Part shown: positions 36,570 through 45,183 of the stretch, piece by piece
How the letters are laid out: each line of letters begins with the position of its first letter
How positions within the stretch are numbered: position 1 is the first letter of the stretch
Assembly: GCF_900114115.1 (NCBI RefSeq)
Contig: NZ_FORX01000002.1
Span: forward strand, 124,001-188,000
Length of the DNA: 64,000 nucleotides
Origin: Desulfomicrobium apsheronum
GTDB lineage: Bacteria; Desulfobacterota; Desulfovibrionia; Desulfovibrionales; Desulfomicrobiaceae
Reading direction: 5' to 3'
Notes under the pieces: generated by a model
Seen by the model: only the letters and a program-made list of their open reading frames with translations
The model's database searches: none
Told to the model about the DNA's origin: nothing
Translations under genes and position numbers: made by a program

Positions 36570-37838
36570 ATGCAACGATTTGAAACCAAGGCCCTGCACG
36601 GCGGCTACACCCCCGACGCCACGGGTTCGCGCGCCGTCCCGGTGCATCGCACTTCGGCCTATCTGTTCAAGGATGCCGAGCATGCGGCCGACCTGTTCGC
36701 CCTGCGTCAGGCGGGCAACATCTACACCCGTCTCGGAGGGCCGACCCAGGAGATCCTGGAGACCCGCCTGGCCCAGCTCGAAGGCGGCAAGGCCGCCCTG
36801 GCCCTGGCTTCGGGCACGGCGGCCATCCATTACACGGTCATCAACATCTGCCGCCAGGGCGACGAGCTGGTCTCGTCCTCGACCCTCTACGGCGGCACGC
36901 ATACCATGTTCGCCGCCATCCTGCCCGACGCCGGGATCACCACCCGGTTCGTCGACATCCACAACCCGGATGCCGTGCGCGCGGCCATAAACGAACGCAC
37001 CCGGCTCATCTTCACCGAGGTCATCGGTAATCCGGCCCTGGACGTGGCCAACATCGAGGCCCTGGCCGCCATTGCCCACGAGCACGGGCTGCCGCTGGTG
37101 GTGGACGCGACCTTCACCACTCCCTACCTGTTCCGGCCCCTGGAATACGGGGCGGACATAGTTGTGCATTCACTGACCAAATGGATCGGCGGGCACGGCA
37201 CGGCCATCGGAGGCGCGGTCGTCGACGGGGGCAGCTTCGACTGGACCGACCCGAAGTTCGCCCTCTACAACGAGCCCGACTCTTCCTACCATGGCATGCG
37301 CTACGCCCATGATCTCGGCGAGATGAATCATCTGGCCTTCATTCTGCGCATGCGCCTGGTGCCGCTCAGAAATCTTGGAGCGTGCCTCTCGCCCGACAAC
37401 TGCTGGATCTTCCTGCAGGGCCTCGAAACCCTGGCCCTGCGCATGGAGCGGCACAGCGAGAATGCGTTGCAGGTGGCCGAATTCCTGGCCGGGCACCCGA
37501 AGGTTTCCTGGGTGCGCTATCCCGGCCTGCCGGGCGACCCTTCCTACGACCTGGCCCGGACCATGTTCCCGCGCGGGTTCGGCGGCATGGTCGTGTTCGG
37601 GGTCAAGGGAGGGCTTGATGCAGGGCGGGATTTCATCGGCCGCCTGGGCATGGTTTCGCATCTGGCCAATGTTGGCGACGCCAAGAGCCTGGCCATCCAT
37701 CCGGCCAGCACCACCCACTCCCAGTTGTCGGAAGAGGAGCAGTTCGCGGGGGGCATCACCCCGGATCTGGTCCGCTTTTCCGTCGGGATCGAGCACATCG
37801 ACGACATCCTGGCCGACCTGGACCAGGCGCTGGAGTGA
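36570..37838 (+). CDS. metY: O-acetylhomoserine sulfhydrylase (MetY-type)
   Basis: PLP enzyme of the Cys/Met metabolism family, 422 residues, forming homocysteine from O-acetylhomoserine and sulfide. It has SGTAAIHYTVINI, the PLP Lys204 in HSLTKWIGGHGTAIGG, and HPASTTHSQLSEEE near the C-terminus, characteristic of the MetY/CysD group. ATG 36570 follows CAGGAGG. Direct use of sulfide fits a sulfate-reducing lifestyle, but that is inference. Confidence 0.93.
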   Translation: MQRFETKALHGGYTPDATGSRAVPVHRTSAYLFKDAEHAADLFALRQAGNIYTRLGGPTQEILETRLAQLEGGKAALALASGTAAIHYTVINICRQGDELVSSSTLYGGTHTMFAAILPDAGITTRFVDIHNPDAVRAAINERTRLIFTEVIGNPALDVANIEALAAIAHEHGLPLVVDATFTTPYLFRPLEYGADIVVHSLTKWIGGHGTAIGGAVVDGGSFDWTDPKFALYNEPDSSYHGMRYAHDLGEMNHLAFILRMRLVPLRNLGACLSPDNCWIFLQGLETLALRMERHSENALQVAEFLAGHPKVSWVRYPGLPGDPSYDLARTMFPRGFGGMVVFGVKGGLDAGRDFIGRLGMVSHLANVGDAKSLAIHPASTTHSQLSEEEQFAGGITPDLVRFSVGIEHIDDILADLDQALE

Positions 37839-38159
37839 GCGGAAGGCGCCATTGAGCCCGACGGGGTGAGGTCAACCGGCAGAGAATCCCGGGCAGGGCA
37901 AAGGTGTATGCTTCCGGTGTGCTTGTGTTTCTTTTTGACGCATTGGCGGGGTTTGACCTGTTCGATTTGGAAACAGGCGGGTCCGCATGCATGCACTCCG
38001 ATGCTCCGCACGGAGCCCGAAATGTGCCGGAAAGTCACGCGATGGGCCATGTTTGGAAAAGGGCGCGATTTTGGCCGCATTCTTGTATGGTCGACTAAGG
38101 ACTTTTGCACGAATCTGTTCCATCCACCGAACATGGACTTTCAACCCAGAGGAGACTGT
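37839..38159 (+). other. 321-bp intergenic region, nothing definite
   Basis: Between the sulfhydrylase and DUF4242 genes I see no gene or clear riboswitch. A short palindrome GCTCCGCACGGAGC lies in the middle. AGAGGAGA just before 38160 is the ribosome binding site of the next gene. No convincing promoter was identified. Confidence 0.4.
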
Positions 38160-38435
38160 ATGCCGAAGTACATCATCGAGCGCGAGATCCCCGGCGCGGG
38201 CAGCATGTCCGCCGAAACCCTGCAAGGCATTTCCAAGCATTCCTGCGGAGTGCTGCAGGAGATGGGGCCGTCCATCCAGTGGGTGGAGAGCTTCGTGACG
38301 CCGGACAAGATCTACTGCGTGTACATCGCCCCCAGCGAGGAGGCCGTGCGCGAGCACGCCACCAAGGGCGGCTTCCCGGCCAACAGCGTGAGCGAAGTCA
38401 AGACCATCATCGATCCGACCACGTCCGAGGGGTAG
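38160..38435 (+). CDS. DUF4242 domain protein
   Basis: Small soluble protein of 91 residues matching the DUF4242 ferredoxin-like family: MPKYIIEREIPGAG, then SIQWVESFVTPDKIYCVYIAP and the ending HATKGGFPANSVSEVKTIID. Family function is not established. ATG 38160 has AGAGGAGA 5 bp upstream, and the gene has its own strong terminator, so it is probably monocistronic. Confidence 0.87.
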   Translation: MPKYIIEREIPGAGSMSAETLQGISKHSCGVLQEMGPSIQWVESFVTPDKIYCVYIAPSEEAVREHATKGGFPANSVSEVKTIIDPTTSEG

Positions 38436-38472
38436 GGCTTCGGGACGGCGTTTCGAATTGCGAAAAAGAGAG

Positions 38473-38511
38473 GGCCTGCCGGTGTGATGCATCGGCAGGC
38501 CATTTTTATTT
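38473..38511 (+). terminator. Rho-independent terminator after DUF4242 gene
   Basis: GGCCTGCCG (38473-38481) and CGGCAGGCC (38493-38501) form a perfect 9-bp stem with an 11-nt loop, followed by ATTTTTATTT. It overlaps the 3' end of the opposing rhuM-like pseudogene. Confidence 0.9.
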
Positions 38512-39001
38512 CGCCAAGGGAAGCGCGAACCGAGTTCGCGCCGTTGCCTCAGATCGCGCGCTCACAAGGGTCCGCGACATGAGGTCGAGGGCGGCCTGTG
38601 CCTCTTCCTGCCCGCGTTCGCCGAGCCGCTGGCGGTTCAGGGAATACCCTTTGAGCAGATGGTCCTTGAGCACGGACGAGGCCCATTGCCGGAAGCGCAC
38701 GCCGCGTCTGGAGTTGACCCTGTAGCCGACGGAGATGATGACATCGAGATTGTACATTTTGCGCGACCGCTGAACTTTGCGTGAACCTTCCTGTTGAACT
38801 TGTAAAAAATCCTTACACGTTGCCGGTTCTTCCAACTCCCCATCGCGAAAGATGTTTTTGAGATGGATGGTAATGTTTTGTGGACGGACCTGAAAAAGTT
38901 CCGCCATCTGGGCCTGGGTCAGCCACACGGTCTCCCCCGTCCAGCGTGACCTGCACCGCCATGGTCGCTTCAGAGGCTTCGTAAAGGATGATTTCTGTCA
39001 T
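38506..39001 (-). pseudogene. RhuM-family gene, frameshifted and truncated
   Basis: The start at 39001 (GGAGG upstream) reads MTEIILYEASEATMAVQV and LDGG. The family then requires ETVWLTQAQMAELFQV, which is found in another frame beginning near 38930. Removing one G from the five-G run at about 38937 restores LDGETVWLTQAQ. The continuation YNLDVIISVGYRVNSRRG is classic RhuM N-terminal sequence. The reading ends after about 165 residues, roughly half the usual length. RhuM proteins are found on pathogenicity islands; their function is uncertain. This copy is probably dead, or split by a homopolymer error. Confidence 0.8.
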
Positions 39002-39110
39002 GGGACAACCTCCACCCCGCCATCTCCATTTCCCCCTGGCGGGGATGGACGCGCGGCGCGGCCACATGTAGAACTATTTCATGGAATCACAGAACATTTC
39101 AGGGGGAAAC

Positions 39111-40214
39111 ATGGCTTTGAAACGTGTGGGAATTTTGACCGGCGGGGGCGATTGCTCCGGGCTCAACGCCGTGATCCGGGCCGTGACCCGGACGGCCGTC
39201 ATCCAGTACGGGGCCGAGGTGGTAGGGCTGGAAGACGGCTTCGACGGTCTGGTCTTCAATCGGACCATGGCACTGACCACCGGAAGCACCAAGGACATCC
39301 TGACCCTGGGTGGGACGATCCTCGGGACCACCAACAAGGGTAACCCGTTCGCCTACCGCGAGTTTGACGACAAGGGGGAGATCGTGGTCCGCGATCTCTC
39401 GGCCCAGGCCATGGAGACCTTCCGCTCCCTGGAGCTGGACTGTCTCTTCGTGGTCGGCGGCGAGGGCACCCTGGAGCTGGGGTACAAGTTCCAGCAGATG
39501 GGCATGCCCGTGGTCGGCATCCCCAAGACCATCGACAACGACCTCTTCGGCACGGATTACACCTTCGGCTTCCAGACCGCCGTGCAGGTGGCCTGCGACG
39601 CCATGGACCGACTGCACACCACGGGCCGCAGCCACGACCGGGTCATGATCCTTGAAGTCATGGGCCGCAACGCCGGATGGATCGCCCTGGAGGCGGGCCT
39701 GGCCGGGGGCGCGCATATCATCCTCATTCCGGAGATTCCCTACAACCTGGACAATGTCGTGACCAAGATCCGGCATCGCATTCGCGGCAAGAGCCCGTTC
39801 AGCATCATCATGGTGGCCGAGGGCGCCAGGGAGGAGGGTGGCGAACGCATCACCCAGGGCACGGCCGGGACCAGGCTGCAGGGCGTGGAGCAGCTGGGCG
39901 GCATCGGATTCCATCTGGCCAACCAGATTCGCGAACGCATTCCGCTGGAAGTACGCACCACGGTGCTGGGCCATATCCAGCGCGGCGGCTCGCCCACGGC
40001 CTTCGACCGGGTGCTGGGCACGCGGCTGGGCGCGGCGGCGGTGGACGCGGCCGCGCGCGGTGATTTCGGGACCATGGTGGCCCTCAAAACCCCGGACATC
40101 GTGCTGGTGCCCCTCTCGGAACTGGCCGGACTGTGCCGCACCGTGCCCGTGGACCATCAGCTCCTCCGCGCGGCCGAGGCCACGGGCGTAAACCTGGGGC
40201 GCGGGGCCATGTAG
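39111..40214 (+). CDS. 6-phosphofructokinase (group III-type, phosphoryl donor uncertain)
   Basis: Glycolytic enzyme of 367 residues phosphorylating fructose 6-phosphate. Motifs are GILTGGGDCSGLNAVIRA, VVGGEGTLELG and GIPKTIDNDLFGTD with catalytic TIDND, then EVMGRNAGWIA. At the two donor-determining positions (E. coli 104 and 124) it has Gly119 and Lys139: Gly favours ATP, while Lys is typical of PPi enzymes. This mix is seen in group III enzymes, where either donor occurs. ATG 39111 follows AGGGGGAA. It is flanked by a bidirectional terminator. Confidence 0.93.
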   Translation: MALKRVGILTGGGDCSGLNAVIRAVTRTAVIQYGAEVVGLEDGFDGLVFNRTMALTTGSTKDILTLGGTILGTTNKGNPFAYREFDDKGEIVVRDLSAQAMETFRSLELDCLFVVGGEGTLELGYKFQQMGMPVVGIPKTIDNDLFGTDYTFGFQTAVQVACDAMDRLHTTGRSHDRVMILEVMGRNAGWIALEAGLAGGAHIILIPEIPYNLDNVVTKIRHRIRGKSPFSIIMVAEGAREEGGERITQGTAGTRLQGVEQLGGIGFHLANQIRERIPLEVRTTVLGHIQRGGSPTAFDRVLGTRLGAAAVDAAARGDFGTMVALKTPDIVLVPLSELAGLCRTVPVDHQLLRAAEATGVNLGRGAM

Positions 40215-40251
40215 GTCTCACACTGGATTTTTGTCGAAGCCGGTCAGTAAC

Positions 40252-40287
40252 AAAGCCCGCAGGAACGATCGTTCCGGCGGGCTTTTT
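40252..40287. terminator. Bidirectional terminator
   Basis: AAAGCCCGC (40252-40260) pairs with GCGGGCTTT (40277-40285), with an inner GGAAC/GTTCC stem around GATC; T-runs occur on both strands. It serves phosphofructokinase (+) and the Fe-S protein gene (-). Confidence 0.88.
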
Positions 40288-40333
40288 CAATTCCGGCATG
40301 ATCCTGCATGGGTCTGAGCCTTTTTGCACGCGA

Positions 40334-41617
40334 TCAGACCGGGAATTTGCGCACCAGGTATTCCATGAATCGCGACTTGACCTGATCGGTAGCCATTATC
40401 TGCTTTACAGGCGGCAGCTTCAGGATGACGCCCAGCACGGCGGCCAGGGCGCGGTGGTTCCAGAGCACGCGGTTGTCGAAGAAGAGGTGTTGGAGCTTGC
40501 CGCGCTCAAGCGCCATGACCACGGTGCGGTGCACGGAATTGAGCGGAGTGATGACCCGCTTTTCCCGGGATTTGAGCAGCAGGGCCTTTTCCGGACAGGC
40601 GCGTACGCAAACGCCGCAACCCAGACAGATATTCTCGTCCACGCGGGCTTTTTTGCGCTTCGGCTGCCCGGGATCGTTGGCCGAGACAATGCCCATTGCT
40701 TCGACCGGGCAGGCGGCCGCGCACTTGCCGCAGCCGTTGCAGGCGACTTCGTCCACCACGGGCAGAAAGTTGGTGGTGTGTACGGGGTGGAGGCTGCCGA
40801 ACTTGCGGGCCGCGATCATGGCCTCGCAGCAGCAGCCGCAGCAGTTGCAGATGAAGTTGACCCGCTCGCGCACGTTCTCCCCGAATTGCACCAGCCCGTG
40901 CTCCTGGGCCTGGTCCAGGAGGTCCAGGCACTCGGCCGTGTCCACGGGCCGGGCGTGGCCGTGGCGGGCCAGGGCGGCGGCCGAGGTGTTGAAGGTCATG
41001 CAGATGTCCTTGGGAGCGTCGCAGTCCCGGCCGACGTGTTCCATCTTGTGGCGGCAGTAGCAGGTGCTGATGGCCCGGTGGCTTGCCGTGCGGATGACCT
41101 CGCTGGCCCGTTCGTAGTCGAGCACGTGCACGGCGTTCTCGCGCGAGAGCATGGGTTCCTGCACGAAGACGCGGCCAAGCTGGGTCTCGCCGTCGACGAA
41201 GAGGGCCTTGATGAAGTCCTCCTCCACGTTCAGATACTGGTAGAAGAGCTCGCCCAGGGTCTTCTGGTCGATATCGCCGCGCGTGCGCATCATGGAAAAT
41301 TCGAAGAATCCGGCCATGGGCGGCGGCAGGACATAGGTCGTCCGGCCGTCCTCGCCTTCGATGTCGACCAGCATGGCCCGTCCAGCCAGGTCATCCAGAA
41401 TGTTCCGGGTCCGGGGCAGGTCCATTTTCCAGATTTCGGCGGCTTTTTCCGCTGTGAAGGGCTTGATGGGCAGCACGGCGATGAGTTCGGCTTCACGCTC
41501 CGAGAAAAGTATCTTCAGGATCCTGTACAGGGACTCGGAAGGCGGAGCCCCCTGGGGGCAGCGGTTCAGCCGGTCGGTCAGCTCGGAATAGCCTGAGCGG
41601 TGCGAATGGTGCGACAT
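40334..41617 (-). CDS. Ferredoxin-type Fe-S protein with N-terminal winged-helix domain
   Basis: Cytoplasmic 427-residue protein. Residues about 28-105 look like a winged helix (LFSEREAELIAVLP, then FTAEKAAEIWKMDLPRTRNI and a wing-like ending GEDGRTTYVLPP). The middle has CYCRHKMEHVGRDC and the very Cys-dense FICNCCGCCCEAM. Two classical 4Fe-4S motifs follow, CNGCGKCAAACP and CLGCGVCVRACP. Such proteins are found in anaerobes and may couple redox state to an unknown process; DNA binding is inferred from the winged helix only. The start at 41617 has GGAGGAGAAA upstream. Confidence 0.82.
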   Translation of the reverse strand: MSHHSHRSGYSELTDRLNRCPQGAPPSESLYRILKILFSEREAELIAVLPIKPFTAEKAAEIWKMDLPRTRNILDDLAGRAMLVDIEGEDGRTTYVLPPPMAGFFEFSMMRTRGDIDQKTLGELFYQYLNVEEDFIKALFVDGETQLGRVFVQEPMLSRENAVHVLDYERASEVIRTASHRAISTCYCRHKMEHVGRDCDAPKDICMTFNTSAAALARHGHARPVDTAECLDLLDQAQEHGLVQFGENVRERVNFICNCCGCCCEAMIAARKFGSLHPVHTTNFLPVVDEVACNGCGKCAAACPVEAMGIVSANDPGQPKRKKARVDENICLGCGVCVRACPEKALLLKSREKRVITPLNSVHRTVVMALERGKLQHLFFDNRVLWNHRALAAVLGVILKLPPVKQIMATDQVKSRFMEYLVRKFPV

Positions 41618-41793
41618 TTCTCCTCCTTCTCTTTTTTGGGAGGATCATAGGCCTGTCCTGGACGTGAATAAAGGAAAAATGTGGAGATCGTGGCCTTGAA
41701 TTGTCCAAAGGCGCATGGAGAGCGCATGCCGGAGAATTTTTGTCAGGCTCCCATCTCTTGTGATTTTGCCGCTTTTGTCATACAATTTCTTTT

Positions 41794-42648
41794 ATGTTCT
41801 CGAATTCATTTAAAATTATCGTTTTTATCCTGTGTATGTGCATGTCATTACAGGTCGAAGCGCAACCTCGCGATGAAGTAGTCTGGATGCACGCCGATTT
41901 TCCGCCCTTGCGCATCATTGACGGCCCGTACGCGGGGCAGGGTATTTCGGATATGATCCACGCCCTGATGAGCCGAGAACTGCCCGATTTCAGGCACTCC
42001 GTAATCACCGCCAATCTGAGCCGAACCCTGAACTGGATGGAGAGTGGGCGAAACGTTCTGGCCGTGGGACTTATCCCGAATCCGCAGCGCGATCGGGTCA
42101 TGCAATATTCCGTTCCCTGCGTGCTGGTGCCGCCGGTCTGTCTTGTGGTCAGGGCCGGGGAACAGGAAAGCCTGGGCCTTGGAGGACACGTCAGCCTGCG
42201 CGATTTCATCGCCCGCAAGCGTCTGGGGGTGGCGACGGCCAGGTCTTACGGGCCGGAGCTTGATTCCGTGCTGCTTTCGTCGCCCGATCTGTCCCGTGTA
42301 GTCGTCAACAAGGGATCGACTCTCTTTGAAAGCCTGCTTGAGATGCTTCTTCTCGGGCGGGTGGACGGGGTGCTCGCCTATCCGTTCGAGGCGGTGTACG
42401 GCGCACGGATGAAGGGCAAGGAAGACATGATATCCATAGCACCGCTGCGGGAGAGCATGGTTCTCGTACAAGGGCGCATAGCTGCTCCCCGCACAGCTTG
42501 GGGTACGGCCATGATCGGCCGCGTCAATGAGGTCCTGCTCAGGCATCGGGAATCCCTCGAATACAGACAGGCCTTCGAACGCTGGTTGCCGCCCGGGATC
42601 ATCGAGGATTATCGGATCATGTATGATGATTTTCTGATGTCGCGCTGA
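41794..42648 (+). CDS. Periplasmic solute-binding-like protein (SBP family 3 / TIGR02285-like)
   Basis: Exported protein of 284 residues with a signal peptide (residues 1-22, ending VEA). It has the bilobal binding-protein pattern WMHADFPPLRI near the N-terminus, GLIPNPQRDRVMQYS and RLGVATARSYGPELD. The arrangement matches TIGR02285-type proteins, which often lack partner permeases, as here. It may act as a sensor or receptor component rather than a transporter. It is divergent from the Fe-S protein gene across a 176-bp gap with no clear operator. Confidence 0.72.
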   Translation: MFSNSFKIIVFILCMCMSLQVEAQPRDEVVWMHADFPPLRIIDGPYAGQGISDMIHALMSRELPDFRHSVITANLSRTLNWMESGRNVLAVGLIPNPQRDRVMQYSVPCVLVPPVCLVVRAGEQESLGLGGHVSLRDFIARKRLGVATARSYGPELDSVLLSSPDLSRVVVNKGSTLFESLLEMLLLGRVDGVLAYPFEAVYGARMKGKEDMISIAPLRESMVLVQGRIAAPRTAWGTAMIGRVNEVLLRHRESLEYRQAFERWLPPGIIEDYRIMYDDFLMSR

Positions 42649-42670
42649 GCGTGAGCTGCTTGGGGGGCTT

Positions 42671-43636
42671 TTAGTACCAGTATCCCCACCAGCCGCCTCG
42701 GGGGCGTTGGCGGACTCGGATATGCGGAAATTCGGGTGGCTCGAAGACATAGCCGTCGGACCAGGGTGCGGTGCGGCCGCGCTGAAGGTCCAGGAGGCGC
42801 TGGACGCGTTCCCGCGTGGTAGGGTGGGTGCGCAGCCATGACGGCTCGGGCAGTCCTTGCCCTGGGAAGAATATGCGGCGCAGAAAGCCGTTTTCGATTC
42901 TTTCCAGCTTGACCAGGGCAGAGGCCATGCCTTGCGGGTCGTCAGTCAGCTGGGCCGCAGTCAGGTCCGCATCGAATTCGCGGGTGCGGGAGAGTCCGAG
43001 CTGGGCGAGCAGGTTCACTTGCGGGGCCAGCGCCAGCAGGATGAGCGGCCACCAGTGCACTTCCCCGCCAGCCAGGGCCTGGGGCAGGGACAGAAAGATG
43101 AGAACGAGGCCCACGAAGCTCATGGCCGAGGTGAGGCGCGAAATGACGTCGGCCAGGCTCATGACGAACAGGTCGCCGTGGGCGATATGCGCGGTCTCGT
43201 GGGCCAGGACGGCCACGAGCTCGCGCGGCGAGAGAGTGCGCAGCAGGCCGTCGGTCACGGCGACGGCCGAGGCGTCCCGGCGGCCCACGGCGAATGCGTT
43301 GACCATGGGGCTCGGCACCCACCACAGGCTTGGCGCTGCCGGTAGCCCGGCTCGGGCGGCCAGAGTGGCCAGGGCCTGGTGGTATTCGGACGCCTGGGCC
43401 GGGGGCACGGGTCTGGCGCCGTACATTTTGAGCACCCAGCGGGCCGAGAGTTGCGGCGAGAAGAGGAGCAGGAAGGCGCCCCAGACAAGGAGGAACCACA
43501 GCCCGTCGGGGCCCCAGAGCATCCAGCCGACGAAACCTGCGTAGCCGGTCATGAGGCCGAGCAGAAGCAGGGTCTGCAGGCGGTTCAGGCCGCGATGAGA
43601 TGAGAAACGGTCAGGGTCGATGGCGGTGCGGTGCAT
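42671..43636 (-). CDS. M48-family membrane zinc protease (HtpX-like)
   Basis: Inner-membrane metalloprotease of 321 residues, likely for envelope protein quality control. Two membrane helices lie at about residues 21-60. The zinc motif is HETAH at 146-150 (AVLAHETAHIAHGD), with a third ligand Glu in TREFDADLTAAQL. Two more hydrophobic segments occur at about 165-205. Start 43636 has CCGGAG upstream; an ATG at 43663 is possible. The C-terminal RQRPRGGWWGYWY tail is unusual. Confidence 0.88.
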   Translation of the reverse strand: MHRTAIDPDRFSSHRGLNRLQTLLLLGLMTGYAGFVGWMLWGPDGLWFLLVWGAFLLLFSPQLSARWVLKMYGARPVPPAQASEYHQALATLAARAGLPAAPSLWWVPSPMVNAFAVGRRDASAVAVTDGLLRTLSPRELVAVLAHETAHIAHGDLFVMSLADVISRLTSAMSFVGLVLIFLSLPQALAGGEVHWWPLILLALAPQVNLLAQLGLSRTREFDADLTAAQLTDDPQGMASALVKLERIENGFLRRIFFPGQGLPEPSWLRTHPTTRERVQRLLDLQRGRTAPWSDGYVFEPPEFPHIRVRQRPRGGWWGYWY

Positions 43637-43760
43637 GTCCGGCTCCGGTGACTTTGGTTGCATGGCGAAAAAAGTCGACCGCCCTCAAATAAGCACGATC
43701 CTCCGTCGGGCAACACGCGGCGGCCCTGGATGCGCCGGGGTCGGTACGCATTGGTCTGGA

Positions 43761-44747
43761 TCATGCGACCTGGATCACGACCTTGCCCACGGCCCGTCCG
43801 CTGTCCAGGAAATCATGGGCCTTTGCGATGTCCTCCAGGGAAAAACTCCTGTCCAGATGCGGCCTGAGCTTGCCGCCGTGGGCAAGGGCGGCGGCCTGAG
43901 CCATGATCTCGCCGTGGCGTTCGCGGCCCTGGCCGGTGAGGAGTGGCAGGAGCATGAAGACCACCGACAGAGTCAGGGCCTTGGCGTGCAGGGGGGACAG
44001 GTCGTGGGTGGAGCGGGTGTTGGTGGAGACGACCACCCCGCCCGGTCCGGCCGCCAGGAACGACGCGTCCAGGTTGGCTCCGCCCACGGTGTCGAAGACG
44101 ACGTCGAAGCCGCGCCTGCCGGTAAGTCTTGCGACATACTCCTCGGGCTTCTCCTCACGGTAGTTGATGATCTCGTCCGCGCCCAGGGACCGGGCCAGCT
44201 CGCCCTTAGTCGCCGAGGACACGGTCGCGGCCACGCGCGCTCCGCAGGATTTGGCCAGCTGCACGGCCACATGTCCCACTCCGCCCGTGCCTGCATGGAT
44301 CAGCACGAACTGTCCGGCCTTGATCCGGGCCCGGTCGAAGAGCGCGTCCCAGGCCGTGATGGTCACCAGCGGCAGCGCCGCCGCCTGCGCCATGGTCAGG
44401 TTCGCCGGTTTGAGGGCCATCAGCCTCGCGTCGGCCAGCATGTATTCAGCCAGGGCGCCGGGCATGTCCGCAAGGCCTCCCGCGCAGCCGAAGACCTCAT
44501 CGCCGGGCTTGAGGCCGCTCACGCCTTCGCCCACGGCCTCGACCGTCCCGGCCACGTCCATGCCCAGAATGGCGGGCAGCGCCGGGGCGAAGACCGGTTT
44601 CATCTTCCGGATCTTGATATCGATGGGATTCACGCTGGTCGCGGCCACGCGCACCAGCACATGACCGGGTTTGACTGCAGGAACGTCGGTATCCGCCAGT
44701 CGGAAATCGGGCGTATCCCCGTATGTTTGCAAGAGTTGCGCTTTCAT
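43761..44747 (-). CDS. Zinc-independent MDR oxidoreductase (quinone oxidoreductase-like)
   Basis: NADP-dependent oxidoreductase of 328 residues. Features are VAATSVNPIDIKIRK, ILGMDVAGTVEAVG, GDEVFG and the nucleotide-binding HAGTGGVGHVAVQLAK. The structural and catalytic zinc Cys set of alcohol dehydrogenases is missing. Start 44747 has GGAGG (from ATGGAGGAAAAC) upstream. The substrate is probably an activated alkene or quinone; not specified by sequence. Confidence 0.9.
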   Translation of the reverse strand: MKAQLLQTYGDTPDFRLADTDVPAVKPGHVLVRVAATSVNPIDIKIRKMKPVFAPALPAILGMDVAGTVEAVGEGVSGLKPGDEVFGCAGGLADMPGALAEYMLADARLMALKPANLTMAQAAALPLVTITAWDALFDRARIKAGQFVLIHAGTGGVGHVAVQLAKSCGARVAATVSSATKGELARSLGADEIINYREEKPEEYVARLTGRRGFDVVFDTVGGANLDASFLAAGPGGVVVSTNTRSTHDLSPLHAKALTLSVVFMLLPLLTGQGRERHGEIMAQAAALAHGGKLRPHLDRSFSLEDIAKAHDFLDSGRAVGKVVIQVA

Positions 44748-44907
44748 GTTTTCCTCCATGGAACGTGTTGAGGATACACTACCTCCAAGAGCGGGTTTGA
44801 TGAAATGAAATTTTTGTTTTCACGGGAAACCGCATTTTTGATGCGTCGTGAAATTGTGCTTCAGGCGGACCAAACCGGAATTGTTTGATTCCGGTGGACG
44901 CTCGCGG

Positions 44908-45081
44908 TCAGTGTAGCCGGGCCAGCAGAAATCCGAGCCCCAGGGCCAGGGCGATCCAGATAAATGTCTTGCATGCCGAAGTCGCGCTGCCCGCGAAGCA
45001 TTGCGCTTCGGGTCGGGTCAGGATGCTGTCTTCGGGGATCAGGAAATAGCGCAGCATGCCTGCCAGTCGAGTCATGTCCAT
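44908..45081 (-). CDS. Small single-helix membrane protein, hypothetical
   Basis: A 57-residue frame with an excellent ribosome binding site (GGGAGGAC) before ATG 45081. It has a soluble N-terminus (MDMTRLAGMLRYFLIPEDS), a short segment with two Cys, and a C-terminal membrane helix (FIWIALALGLGFLLARL). I do not recognise a family. It lies between the MDR gene and the divergent LysR gene, so it may be a target of that regulator. Confidence 0.55.
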   Translation of the reverse strand: MDMTRLAGMLRYFLIPEDSILTRPEAQCFAGSATSACKTFIWIALALGLGFLLARLH

Positions 45082-45183
45082 GAAGTCCTCCCTGGTTGAT
45101 GCGTGCTGAGGTACCACCGGACATTGTTTTCAATCCAATGTGATTATGTGATGATGCCGTTCTGATTTCGTTATGGAGAAAAC

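Noticed and set aside
41681-41881. 66-residue open frame on + strand
   Set aside because: It overlaps the start of the solute-binding protein in another frame, without ribosome binding site or recognisable features.
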